Assembly: GCA_964466195.1 (NCBI GenBank) | Contig: CAYXMQ010000002.1 | Location: forward strand, 214,827 to 278,826 | DNA length: 64,000 nucleotides | Reading direction: 5' to 3' | From: PFJX01 sp964466195 | GTDB lineage: Bacteria; Pseudomonadota; Gammaproteobacteria; Burkholderiales; Thiobacillaceae | Notes under the pieces: generated by a model | The model's input: only the letters and a program-made list of their open reading frames with translations | Databases searched by the model: none | What the model was told of the DNA's origin: nothing | Program-made: the position numbers and the translations under genes | In this document: positions 15,310 through 23,142 of the stretch, piece by piece | Position numbering within the stretch: position 1 is the first letter of the stretch | How the letters are laid out: every line of letters starts with the position of its first letter

Positions 15310-17226
15310 TCAGGCGCGTGCGAACAGATTCATCGGGGTATCGGCCGTGTTGTTCCCCAGCAACGCTTCCATATCCAACACCAGCACGATCGAGCCGTCA
15401 CCCGACAAAGTCGCTCCCGCGATGCCTTTGGGCTTGATGTCGGACAACGGCTTGATAACCACATCATCACGTCCGACAAAGCCATCCACGGCCATGATGA
15501 ACGTGGTGTCCGATGCATGCATCAGCACGCCAAATGCGGGCGATTTCTTCGCCTCCCACCCCAGCAGCCGGGCCAGACTGCGTATGGGCAGCACTTCATC
15601 GCGCACGACCATGGTGGCGCGTCCGGAAACGCGTTGCACTTCAACGGGTTTAAGAGGAATGATTTCACGCACCATCGACAGCGGTATGGCAAACGACTGT
15701 TCATTCAGGCTGACCACCAGAACCGGCAGAATGGCCAACGTCAACGGCAGCGAAATCGTGAAAGTGGAGCCTTGGCCGGGCACCGAGATGACATCGATCT
15801 TGCCGTTGAGACGGGTGATATTGGTCTTCACCACATCCATACCGACTCCGCGCCCGGACACGCTGGAAATCTGGTCCTTGGTCGAGAAGCCGGGCAGGAA
15901 TACCAGATGCAGGCTCTGCCGATCATCCAGGCTATTGGCCGTTTCCGCGTCAATGATGCCCTTTTCCACCGCCTTGGCGCGGATCACATCCGGGCGCATG
16001 CCCTTGCCGTCATCAGAAATCTCGATGTAGATATGGTCGCCGACCTGACTGGCGGAAAGCGTGACGATGGCTTTGGAGGATTTGTGTGACAGCGCGCGCT
16101 CTTCCGCCGCTTCGATACCGTGGTCGACCGCATTGCGCACCAAATGCACCAAGGGATCGTTGAGGTCTTCGATCATGGTCTTGTCGAGCTCGGTTTCCTC
16201 ACCCGACAACACCAGTTCGACGTCTTTGCCTAATTGCCGCGCCAGATCGCGCGCCAGACGGGGATACTTCTGGAACAGGCGACCAATCGGCTGCATACGC
16301 GTTTTCATGACGGCGTTCTGCAGATCGGAAACCAATAGATCAAGTTGGCTGACTGCGATATCCAGCGCCTTGAGGGTTTCCTGGTCGTTCTTGCCATGCA
16401 AAATCTGGGTCTTCAGATTGGCGATACGGTTCTTGGTCAACCCGATTTCACCGGAAAGGTTAAGCACCTGATCGAGCCGCACGGTATCGACCCGGATGGT
16501 GGTTTCTTTCTGCAGGCTTTGCTGCGGAGCTGACGACGCGCTGGCCGCGCGCGACGGCATCGGCAAATCCTGCACCGGACTTGCGGCAGCCTGCTGAGCC
16601 GGTGCGGCGGCACCCTCCAAAGGTTCCTCGACCGCCGCCGGTGCGGCTGCGGTGTGAACCGCGCTGGCAGGCACCGGTATGCCGGTCAAAGCGGCATGCA
16701 GCACATCCCAATTGATATCGTCTATCGTCGGCTCAGCCGGCGCGCTGCTCGCTATTTTGGCGGCCACGGCTGCTGGCGGGACGTCCGGCTTCGCGGCAGG
16801 CGCAGTCGTCGCGCCACTTTTTCGTTGCACCGACTTGCCGGCCAGAGCGGCTTCCAGGCTATCGATCAAAGCGGGATCGGCCGCTTCCGGCTGCGTCGCC
16901 TGCGACAACGAGGCAAACATATTCCGCACCACGCCGGTCGCATCCATGATGACGTCCATCAACCCGGTGGAGAGCGTCAACTCGCCGTTGCGCAACTTAT
17001 CGAACAAATTCTCCGTGCGATGACAAAGCGAAACCAGATTCTCGGCATTGAGAAAACCGGCGCCGCCCTTGATGGTGTGAAATCCCCGAAAAATATCGTT
17101 CAGAAGTGCGCGATCGTCAGGTCGCTTTTCCAGCTCGACCAGTTTGTTATCGACCTCGGACAACAACTCTCCAGCCTCCAGCAGGAAATCCTGCAACAGC
17201 TCTTCCATTCCGGCGAAATCACTCAT
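15310..17226 (-). CDS. cheA: Chemotaxis histidine kinase CheA, apparently without P2 domain
   Basis: Autophosphorylates in response to chemoreceptors and passes phosphate to CheY. Domains in the 638-aa protein: Hpt/P1 with phospho-His in FHTIKGGAGF (about residue 50); a long Ala/Pro-rich linker (about 125-235); P3 dimerisation (RLDQVLNLSGEIGLTKNRI); P4 ATPase (HLVRNAVDHGIE, ISDDGKGM, SVSGRGVGMDVVK); and P5 CheW-like (about 500-635). No P2 CheY-docking domain is recognisable in the linker. Start ATG follows AAAAGGAG. A 105-bp gap precedes it after cheZ. Confidence 0.95.
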   Translation of the reverse strand: MSDFAGMEELLQDFLLEAGELLSEVDNKLVELEKRPDDRALLNDIFRGFHTIKGGAGFLNAENLVSLCHRTENLFDKLRNGELTLSTGLMDVIMDATGVVRNMFASLSQATQPEAADPALIDSLEAALAGKSVQRKSGATTAPAAKPDVPPAAVAAKIASSAPAEPTIDDINWDVLHAALTGIPVPASAVHTAAAPAAVEEPLEGAAAPAQQAAASPVQDLPMPSRAASASSAPQQSLQKETTIRVDTVRLDQVLNLSGEIGLTKNRIANLKTQILHGKNDQETLKALDIAVSQLDLLVSDLQNAVMKTRMQPIGRLFQKYPRLARDLARQLGKDVELVLSGEETELDKTMIEDLNDPLVHLVRNAVDHGIEAAEERALSHKSSKAIVTLSASQVGDHIYIEISDDGKGMRPDVIRAKAVEKGIIDAETANSLDDRQSLHLVFLPGFSTKDQISSVSGRGVGMDVVKTNITRLNGKIDVISVPGQGSTFTISLPLTLAILPVLVVSLNEQSFAIPLSMVREIIPLKPVEVQRVSGRATMVVRDEVLPIRSLARLLGWEAKKSPAFGVLMHASDTTFIMAVDGFVGRDDVVIKPLSDIKPKGIAGATLSGDGSIVLVLDMEALLGNNTADTPMNLFARA

Positions 17227-17332
17227 TTTCTTCTCCTTTTAGCCGATAGCTTTGGCCACAGCAGGTAGCTTTTGCGCGCCTCTCGCAGCGCACTCTCGGC
17301 GACAAGCTGGCAGCGACCGGTTACCCGCTTTG

Positions 17333-18115
17333 CTAGAACCCAAGACTTTCCAATAGATCGTCCACTTGTTCCTGACTGGTTACCACGTCGCTGCGCCCGG
17401 CTGCATTGATGACCGGGCCGTTCAGCAAGCCCGGATCGACGATCTGGCGTTTTTCATCCGGTGTTGTTTCGATCAGCAGTGCAAGAAGCTGGGTTTCCAG
17501 ATTCTGCGCCGCCACCAGCACTTTCTTGATGACCTGTCCGGTTAGATCCTGAAAGTCCTGCGCCATGATGATTTCCATCAGTTGCGCATTGGTCGCCTCG
17601 GTTCGCTGCGGCACTTCCTTAAGATAGGTGCGCGTATCGCTTACCAGACCTTTGAACTCGGCGACGCCCAACTGCTTGTCGAACAGCTTGTCCCACTTTC
17701 CGGCCAGATCGGCAGCGGTTTCGCCCAACTGGTTCTGCAAAGGCTGCGCCGCCTCGGCCGCATTCAACGTACGTTCGGCCGCTTGCGCGGTCATCGCCGA
17801 AATGTAGTTGAGGCGGTCCCGGTTATCGGGCATTTCATTCGCCACCTTGGATAACATCTTGTCGTAGCCCAATTCGCGCAGCATATTGTGCAGACCGCGT
17901 GTCATCTGCCCCAATTGCGAGAAGACACGCGCCGAGCTATCGCCGTCGGTTTTAGCCTCTTCATTGCTCACGGCATGTGAAATGCTGTCGAACAAACTTT
18001 CCAGGTCCGGGGTATCGCCGGCCTCCCCTTTTGGGGCGGCCTTTTCCGGTGCGGGCGCTTGCGTGGAAGCGATACTGTCGAACAGGGCTTCAAGGTCTGG
18101 GGAGTCACCGCTCAT
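17333..18115 (-). CDS. cheZ: CheY-P phosphatase CheZ
   Basis: Dephosphorylates CheY-P to end the tumble signal. The 260-aa protein has the diagnostic catalytic motif QDFQDLTGQVIKKV (about residue 170) and the C-terminal CheY-binding amphipathic helix QEQVDDLLESLGF. The N-terminal third is acidic and repetitive: two copies of PDLE(A/S)LFDSI near residues 5 and 35, the second within GEAGDTPDLESLFDSIS. I use the ATG at 18115, which has AAGGA 7 nt upstream. An in-frame start at 18142 would add nine residues. It lies 28 bp after cheY. Confidence 0.93.
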   Translation of the reverse strand: MSGDSPDLEALFDSIASTQAPAPEKAAPKGEAGDTPDLESLFDSISHAVSNEEAKTDGDSSARVFSQLGQMTRGLHNMLRELGYDKMLSKVANEMPDNRDRLNYISAMTAQAAERTLNAAEAAQPLQNQLGETAADLAGKWDKLFDKQLGVAEFKGLVSDTRTYLKEVPQRTEATNAQLMEIIMAQDFQDLTGQVIKKVLVAAQNLETQLLALLIETTPDEKRQIVDPGLLNGPVINAAGRSDVVTSQEQVDDLLESLGF

Positions 18116-18143
18116 CTTGTTTCCTTGGTGTAGTTGGCCCAAC

Positions 18144-18533
18144 TCACATGCCGAATTTTTCGAAGACCTTGTTCAGCTTTTCTTCGAGCGTACCGGCTGT
18201 GAACGGCTTGACGATATATCCAGAAGCGCCGCTCTGGGCTGCTTCGATAATATTTTCCTTCTTCGCCTCGGCGGTGATCATCAGCACCGGCAAGTGTTTG
18301 AGCGTGGCATCGGCGCGAATGGCTCTAAGCAACTCAATGCCGGTCATGTTGGGCATATTCCAGTCGGTCACGACAAACTGGAAATTGCTGCCCTTTAGTT
18401 TCTGTAAGGCGGCCACGCCATCCTCCGCCTCATCGACATTGGTGTAACCCAACTCCTTGAGCAAGTTACGCACAATCCGTCGCATGGTGGAAAAGTCATC
18501 CACCACCAAAATTTTCAAGTTCTTGTCAGCCAT
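18144..18533 (-). CDS. cheY: Chemotaxis response regulator CheY
   Basis: 129-aa single receiver domain that binds the flagellar switch (FliM/FliN) when phosphorylated. The acidic pocket VVDDFSTMRRIVRN, the phospho-acceptor Asp in VVTDWNMPNMTG, the Thr of MITAEAKKENI and the Lys of IVKPFTAGTLEEKL are all present. The sequence is close to canonical enteric CheY. It follows the second cheV by about 47 bp and precedes cheZ. Confidence 0.96.
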   Translation of the reverse strand: MADKNLKILVVDDFSTMRRIVRNLLKELGYTNVDEAEDGVAALQKLKGSNFQFVVTDWNMPNMTGIELLRAIRADATLKHLPVLMITAEAKKENIIEAAQSGASGYIVKPFTAGTLEEKLNKVFEKFGM

Positions 18534-18580
18534 CGTGGATCCTTATCTATCCTGCAATCGCGGCATTGTAACCAAGCATG

Positions 18581-19519
18581 TCAACGCTTCAGGAAAGCCA
18601 GCAGTGTATCTGCCAGCACTGCAGGATCGAATTTCGCGACATAGGCATCAACGCCGACCTGTTGCCCCATCGTGCGATTAGCGTCCGACGAAAGCGACGA
18701 GTGCATGACCACTGGAATGCCGGCAAAACGCATGTCCGACTTGATATTGCGGGTCAACACATAACCATCCATTTCCGGCATTTCCGCGTCGACCAGAATC
18801 AACTGGATCTGGTTCTTCAGCGGCGCTTGCTCAGAAGTCACGCGATTGGCCATGCCGGTCAGCTTGTTCCAGGCTTCCAGGCCATCGCATGACTGGATGT
18901 ATTTCACGCCCAGCTTATCCAGAACCGAGATGATCTCCTTGCGCGCCACGGCCGAATCGTCGGCAAAGAACACCGTTACCTCGCGCCCGACTTCGATGGT
19001 GGGCAAATTCGGCACCGGCTTCTCGCCCAACACCTCTACCAGCACCCGCTCCACATCCAATATGGAAATCAGGCGACCGTCATCCAGTTCGGTGATCGCG
19101 GTAATCATGCCGTCCTGACCGGCCAGCATGTTTTCCGGCGGTTTCACCTTGTCCCAGTCAACACGAATGATGCGGTCGACATCCTGTACCAGAAAACCCT
19201 GGGTATGGCGTGAGAATTCCGTCACGATCATGGTCTCGCCCACCCCTTTGGGGGCATCCTCCAGCTTGATGAAGTACGCCAGGGAAATGACCGGAATAAT
19301 GCTGCCGCGCAGGGAAATGACACCTTCGACACCCACCGGCATATTGGGAGTCATCGTTATCGGCGGCGTCGGCGAAACCTCGCGCACCTTAAAGACGTTG
19401 ATGCCGAAAGTCTCGTGCGTTCCCAAGGAAAACAACAACAGTTCCATCTTGTTGGAGCCGGCCAGTTTTGTGCGGCCATCGACCGCATCCAGCAACTTGT
19501 TGGGTTCTAACGAATTCAT
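18581..19519 (-). CDS. cheV: Chemotaxis adaptor CheV (CheW-receiver fusion), copy 2
   Basis: 312 aa: CheW-like domain (about 1-165) coupling receptors to CheA, then a receiver domain (about 175-312). The receiver keeps its acidic pair (VFFADDSAVARKEI), the phospho-Asp in ILVDAEMPEMDG and the Lys in YVAKFDP, so it can probably be phosphorylated and aid adaptation. I use the ATG at 19519, about 9 nt after AAGGGG, rather than the ATG at 19528 that touches the ribosome site. It is a tandem paralogue of the next gene upstream. Confidence 0.93.
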   Translation of the reverse strand: MNSLEPNKLLDAVDGRTKLAGSNKMELLLFSLGTHETFGINVFKVREVSPTPPITMTPNMPVGVEGVISLRGSIIPVISLAYFIKLEDAPKGVGETMIVTEFSRHTQGFLVQDVDRIIRVDWDKVKPPENMLAGQDGMITAITELDDGRLISILDVERVLVEVLGEKPVPNLPTIEVGREVTVFFADDSAVARKEIISVLDKLGVKYIQSCDGLEAWNKLTGMANRVTSEQAPLKNQIQLILVDAEMPEMDGYVLTRNIKSDMRFAGIPVVMHSSLSSDANRTMGQQVGVDAYVAKFDPAVLADTLLAFLKR

Positions 19520-19533
19520 GACGTGCATTCCCC

Positions 19534-20475
19534 TTATTTGATCATGCGGCTCAGCGCTTCAGCCAAGCGGTGCGGCTCGAACTTAGGCACATATTCGTCA
19601 ACTCCGACCGACAAACCAAGCTGCTTGTTGGCGTCGGATGAAAGCGAGGAGTGCATCAGAACCGGGATGCCGGCAAAGCGGGGGTCAGATTTGATGTTCT
19701 TGGTCAACACATAGCCATCCATTTCCGGCATTTCCACATCGGTCAGCACCAATTGCAGGAAATCGCTAACCGGTCGGCCGGCAACTTCGGCCTGAGCCGC
19801 GATCTTCTGAAGTTCATCCCAGCCCTGGCGACCGTTGATTGCACCGATGCCGTTGACATGGAGCACCTCCAGCGTCTTTTCGATCTGCTTGCGCGCGACC
19901 GAAGAATCATCGGCGAAAAACACCGTCCGGTTCGGTTTATCAAGCGGCTGCAGGCTGGCGAAAAGGTGGCTATCGTCAATCTGGGAAGTGTCGGCAAGGA
20001 TTTTCTCGACATCCAGCATCATCACCAGGCGGGTATCCTTCAACTCCGTCACGGCGGTCACCAGACCGCCCATGCGGGCGGTCAGCATGCTCGGCGGCAC
20101 CTTCATCTCCGACCAATCCAGACGCAGGATGGTATCCACTTCGCCGACCAGGAACCCCTGGGTATGACGGTTGTATTCAGTCACGATCATGATCGCCGGC
20201 GGAGCATCCGTGGAAATGCCGATGTACTTGGCCAAATCGACGACAGGCACCAACACGCCGCGCAAACTGACCATGCCTTCAACCGCAGAGGGCATGTCCG
20301 GCGCACGAGTGATTTCCGGGATGCGCATCACTTCGCGCACTTTGAAAACATTGATGCCGAAAGTCTCCTTGCGGCCGGTGTTGACATCCGTACCCAACGT
20401 AAAGAGCAAAATCTCCAGCTTGTTCGCCCCCGCGAGCTTGGTACGCGCATCAATACGTCTAAGCAGATCCGACAT
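19534..20475 (-). CDS. cheV: Chemotaxis adaptor CheV (CheW-receiver fusion), copy 1
   Basis: 313 aa with the same CheW-receiver layout as its neighbour. Receiver motifs are VFFADDSSVARKQIEK, LVLTDVEMPEMDG and YVPKFEP. The two copies share many blocks (KETFGINVFKVREV against HETFGINVFKVREV; IPVLMHSSLSSDAN against IPVVMHSSLSSDAN), so they arose by duplication and have since diverged. It is first in the che operon, just downstream of a sigma-28 promoter. No cheW, cheR, cheB or receptor gene is in the window, so CheV may provide the coupling function locally. Confidence 0.93.
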   Translation of the reverse strand: MSDLLRRIDARTKLAGANKLEILLFTLGTDVNTGRKETFGINVFKVREVMRIPEITRAPDMPSAVEGMVSLRGVLVPVVDLAKYIGISTDAPPAIMIVTEYNRHTQGFLVGEVDTILRLDWSEMKVPPSMLTARMGGLVTAVTELKDTRLVMMLDVEKILADTSQIDDSHLFASLQPLDKPNRTVFFADDSSVARKQIEKTLEVLHVNGIGAINGRQGWDELQKIAAQAEVAGRPVSDFLQLVLTDVEMPEMDGYVLTKNIKSDPRFAGIPVLMHSSLSSDANKQLGLSVGVDEYVPKFEPHRLAEALSRMIK

Positions 20476-20534
20476 AGTTACCTCAGTTATTCATGCGGCC
20501 TATTTGAACAAGCCGCCGGGTTTCGACAGTCGCA

Positions 20535-20561
20535 GTATCGGCTGCCGTTAAAAAAACTTTA
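20535..20561 (-). promoter_or_regulatory. Sigma-28 (FliA) promoter of the chemotaxis operon
   Basis: On the minus strand: TAAAGTTT, 11 bp, GCCGATAC. The E. coli FliA consensus is TAAAGTTT-N11-GCCGATAA, so this matches 15 of 16 positions with exact spacing. It lies 60 bp upstream of the first cheV and places the whole che operon in the late flagellar class. Confidence 0.92.
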
Positions 20562-20589
20562 GGGGTCGATGGTTTAATATCCGCCATCG

Positions 20590-21447
20590 ATGCCCGCCCT
20601 CACTGCCATGACTGCTGTCAACCCCGAGGACGCAGAACTGCGACAGGCCTTTGCGCTGTTCAGCGAAACCTCCGAGAAACTAGCCGGCGCCTATCTGGAA
20701 CTGCAGAGCCAAGTCGCTCGCCTGACCAGCGAACTGACTGCAGCCAATGGCGAACTGGCCCGGCGGGAACGTCTTTCCGCACTGGGTGAAATGGCCGCTC
20801 AGGTCGCCCATCAGATTCGCACGCCGCTGGCGACTGCGTTGCTCTACACCGGCAACCTGACGCGTCCTCAACTCAGCGAGGCCGACCGCATCCGCTTTGC
20901 GGAGAAAACGCGCGCCAGGCTGCTCTACCTGGAGCGTCTGATTCAGGACATGCTGCTGTTCGTAAAAGGCGCCCAATTGGCTGCAACGTCATTTTCACTG
21001 GCCACGTTATTCGAGGAAATCGCCCACACCCTGGAGCCGCATGCCAGCGCCCGCAACGTCTCGCTGCACCTGACCGAAATTGTCCCCGAGCTACACTTGA
21101 CGGGTGATCGCCAAGCCATCGCCGGCGCGCTGATCAATCTACTTGAAAACGCATTACAAGCCTCATCGCCAGGCGGCGCGATCGAATTGATTTTTTCCGG
21201 CCAGGGCAGCCCGTTCGCTGCTTTCCAGGTCAGTGACAGCGGCGCCGGCATCCCGCAAGGTGCGCGCGAACGCCTGTTCGAACCCTTCTTCACCACGCGC
21301 GGCGAAGGCAGCGGCCTCGGCCTGGCCATCGTGCGGCAAGTCGCCGAAGCCCATGGCGGCTGGGTAGAATGGGCGCCCAGAAACGGCGGCGGCAGCACCT
21401 TCACGCTCTACCTGCCATTTGCCGGACAGGGACGGCACGATGCCTGA
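20590..21447 (+). CDS. fleS: Flagellar two-component sensor kinase FleS/FlrB-like
   Basis: 285-aa cytoplasmic histidine kinase with no membrane segment. A coiled-coil N-terminus (about 15-60) leads to the phospho-acceptor H-box AAQVAHQIRTPLATALLY (about residue 80), then the ATPase domain with LLENALQASSPGG, DSGAGIP and GLGLAIVRQVAEAHGG. Its stop overlaps the fleR start, and flagellar genes follow, which identifies it as the FleS/FlrB partner controlling mid-class flagellar genes. It is divergent from the che operon across a 114-bp shared regulatory region. Confidence 0.9.
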   Translation: MPALTAMTAVNPEDAELRQAFALFSETSEKLAGAYLELQSQVARLTSELTAANGELARRERLSALGEMAAQVAHQIRTPLATALLYTGNLTRPQLSEADRIRFAEKTRARLLYLERLIQDMLLFVKGAQLAATSFSLATLFEEIAHTLEPHASARNVSLHLTEIVPELHLTGDRQAIAGALINLLENALQASSPGGAIELIFSGQGSPFAAFQVSDSGAGIPQGARERLFEPFFTTRGEGSGLGLAIVRQVAEAHGGWVEWAPRNGGGSTFTLYLPFAGQGRHDA

Positions 21448-22789
21448 CGCGTTGCCGATACTGGTCGTCGAAGATGATCCCGCATTGCGCGAGGCGTTGA
21501 GCGACACACTGGAAATGGCGGGATACCACGCAATTTCAAGCGAAGCGGCAGAACAGGCCCTGGCATGGCTCGACCACGACACCCCCGGCCTCGTGCTGAC
21601 CGACGTGCAAATGCCCGGCATGGATGGCCACGCGCTCTTGCGCACGTTGAAACTGCGCCACCCGGAAATCCCGGTGATCCTGATGACCGCGTATGGCCAG
21701 ATTGAGCGTGCAGTGCAAGCCATGCGCGATGGCGCATCCGACTATCTGCCGAAACCCTTTGAACCGGACAAGCTGCTGGCGACCGTGGCGCGGCACTTCC
21801 GCCAACCGGGCGACACCACTGCAGCCGGCATGGTGGCGCACGATCCCGCCAGCCTGGCCTTGCTGGAACTGGCGCGACGGGTAGCCGCCAGCGAGGCCAC
21901 CATCCTGCTCACCGGCGAATCCGGTGTCGGCAAAGAGGTTTATGCACGCTACATCCATCAACACTCGATGCGCGCAAAAGGACCTTTCGTTGCGCTGAAC
22001 TGCGCGGCCATTCCGGAAAACCTGCTTGAATCGGTATTGTTTGGCCACGAAAAGGGCGCTTTTACGGGAGCGACCGCGGCGCAAAGCGGGAAATTCGAGC
22101 AAGCCAATGGGGGCGTGTTGTTGCTGGATGAGATTTCGGAACTGCCGCTCAACCTGCAAGCCAAGCTGCTGCGCGTGCTACAGGAGCGAGAAGTCGAGCG
22201 CGTAGGCGGACGCACGTTGCTGACCCTCGATGTACGCGTCATCGCCACGACCAACCGCGATCTCACCACCTGGGTGGCCGAAGGCCGTTTTCGCGACGAC
22301 CTGTATTACCGTTTAAACGTATTTCCACTCGAAATCCCCCCTTTGCGCCAACGTCCGGCAGATATTCCTGCCTTGGCGAATCACTTCCTGAAGTGCCATG
22401 AAAACATTGCCGGCAGAAGCGGCTTTTCCTTTACTGGCGCGGCCTTGGCCGAATTGACTGGGTATGACTGGCCCGGTAACATCCGCGAGCTGGGTAACGT
22501 CGTGCAACGTGCAATGATCCTCGCGTCGGGCGCGAAAATCGGACCGGAGCATTTGATGTTGCCGGATGCTTCAAACCGGTTGGCGCATGCGCCCGTACGA
22601 TCTTCAGGTGGCCAGATTGAATCGGGTCTCAAGGATATTGAACGGGACACCATCCTGAGCACTTTGCAGCGAATGCAGGGTTCTCGGCGTAAAACGGCGG
22701 AAGCGCTGGCGATGAGCGAGCGGACATTGCGCCATAGGCTCAAGCAATACCGCGAAGCAGGCTTTCTGGATGGAGACGACCTCCTATAA
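21440..22789 (+). CDS. fleR: Sigma-54-dependent flagellar response regulator FleR/FlrC-like
   Basis: 449 aa: receiver domain (ILVVEDDPALREAL, phospho-Asp in VLTDVQMPGMDG), AAA+ domain with Walker A GESGVGKEVYAR and the sigma-54 contact motif GAFTGA, and a Fis-type helix-turn-helix at the end (RKTAEALAMSERTLRHRLKQ). It activates sigma-54 promoters of basal-body and hook genes. I start at the ATG at 21440, which overlaps the last 8 bp of fleS (translational coupling). The next gene, fliE, begins 21 bp after its stop. Confidence 0.92.
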   Translation: MPDALPILVVEDDPALREALSDTLEMAGYHAISSEAAEQALAWLDHDTPGLVLTDVQMPGMDGHALLRTLKLRHPEIPVILMTAYGQIERAVQAMRDGASDYLPKPFEPDKLLATVARHFRQPGDTTAAGMVAHDPASLALLELARRVAASEATILLTGESGVGKEVYARYIHQHSMRAKGPFVALNCAAIPENLLESVLFGHEKGAFTGATAAQSGKFEQANGGVLLLDEISELPLNLQAKLLRVLQEREVERVGGRTLLTLDVRVIATTNRDLTTWVAEGRFRDDLYYRLNVFPLEIPPLRQRPADIPALANHFLKCHENIAGRSGFSFTGAALAELTGYDWPGNIRELGNVVQRAMILASGAKIGPEHLMLPDASNRLAHAPVRSSGGQIESGLKDIERDTILSTLQRMQGSRRKTAEALAMSERTLRHRLKQYREAGFLDGDDLL

Positions 22790-22810
22790 TGAGTCGCAGG
22801 AGGCAAGACG

Positions 22811-23125
22811 ATGAGCAATATCGATCTGATGGTGAACCAGCTGCGTGCCGTTGCGGCACAGGCCTCGGTCGCTCCTGTATCCCAGCCCAAAGATGCGCCG
22901 GCGCTCGACTTTTCGGCCATGCTCAAATCCGCCATCGACGAAGTCAATGGCGCCCAGGTGGATGCCAAGCAATTGACCAGCCAGTTCGAAACCGGCGCCC
23001 CCGACGTCAACCTACAGGACGTTGTCCTGTCACTGCAAAAAGCCAGTCTGTCCTTTCAGACCATGGTTCAGGTACGCAACAAACTGGTAACCGCGTATCA
23101 AGAAGTCATGAGCATGCAGGTCTGA
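22811..23125 (+). CDS. fliE: Flagellar hook-basal body protein FliE
   Basis: 104-aa adaptor that joins the MS ring to the proximal rod, a secreted basal-body component. The C-terminal block VVLSLQKASLSFQTMVQVRN, then KLVTAYQEVMSMQV, is characteristic. A strong ribosome site (AGGAGG) precedes the ATG. A TATAAT hexamer overlaps the fleR stop (22785-22790), but no good -35 is seen, and no sigma-54 -24/-12 element was found in the short gap. Confidence 0.95.
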   Translation: MSNIDLMVNQLRAVAAQASVAPVSQPKDAPALDFSAMLKSAIDEVNGAQVDAKQLTSQFETGAPDVNLQDVVLSLQKASLSFQTMVQVRNKLVTAYQEVMSMQV

Positions 23126-23142
23126 TCAGGCACGGTTGACGG

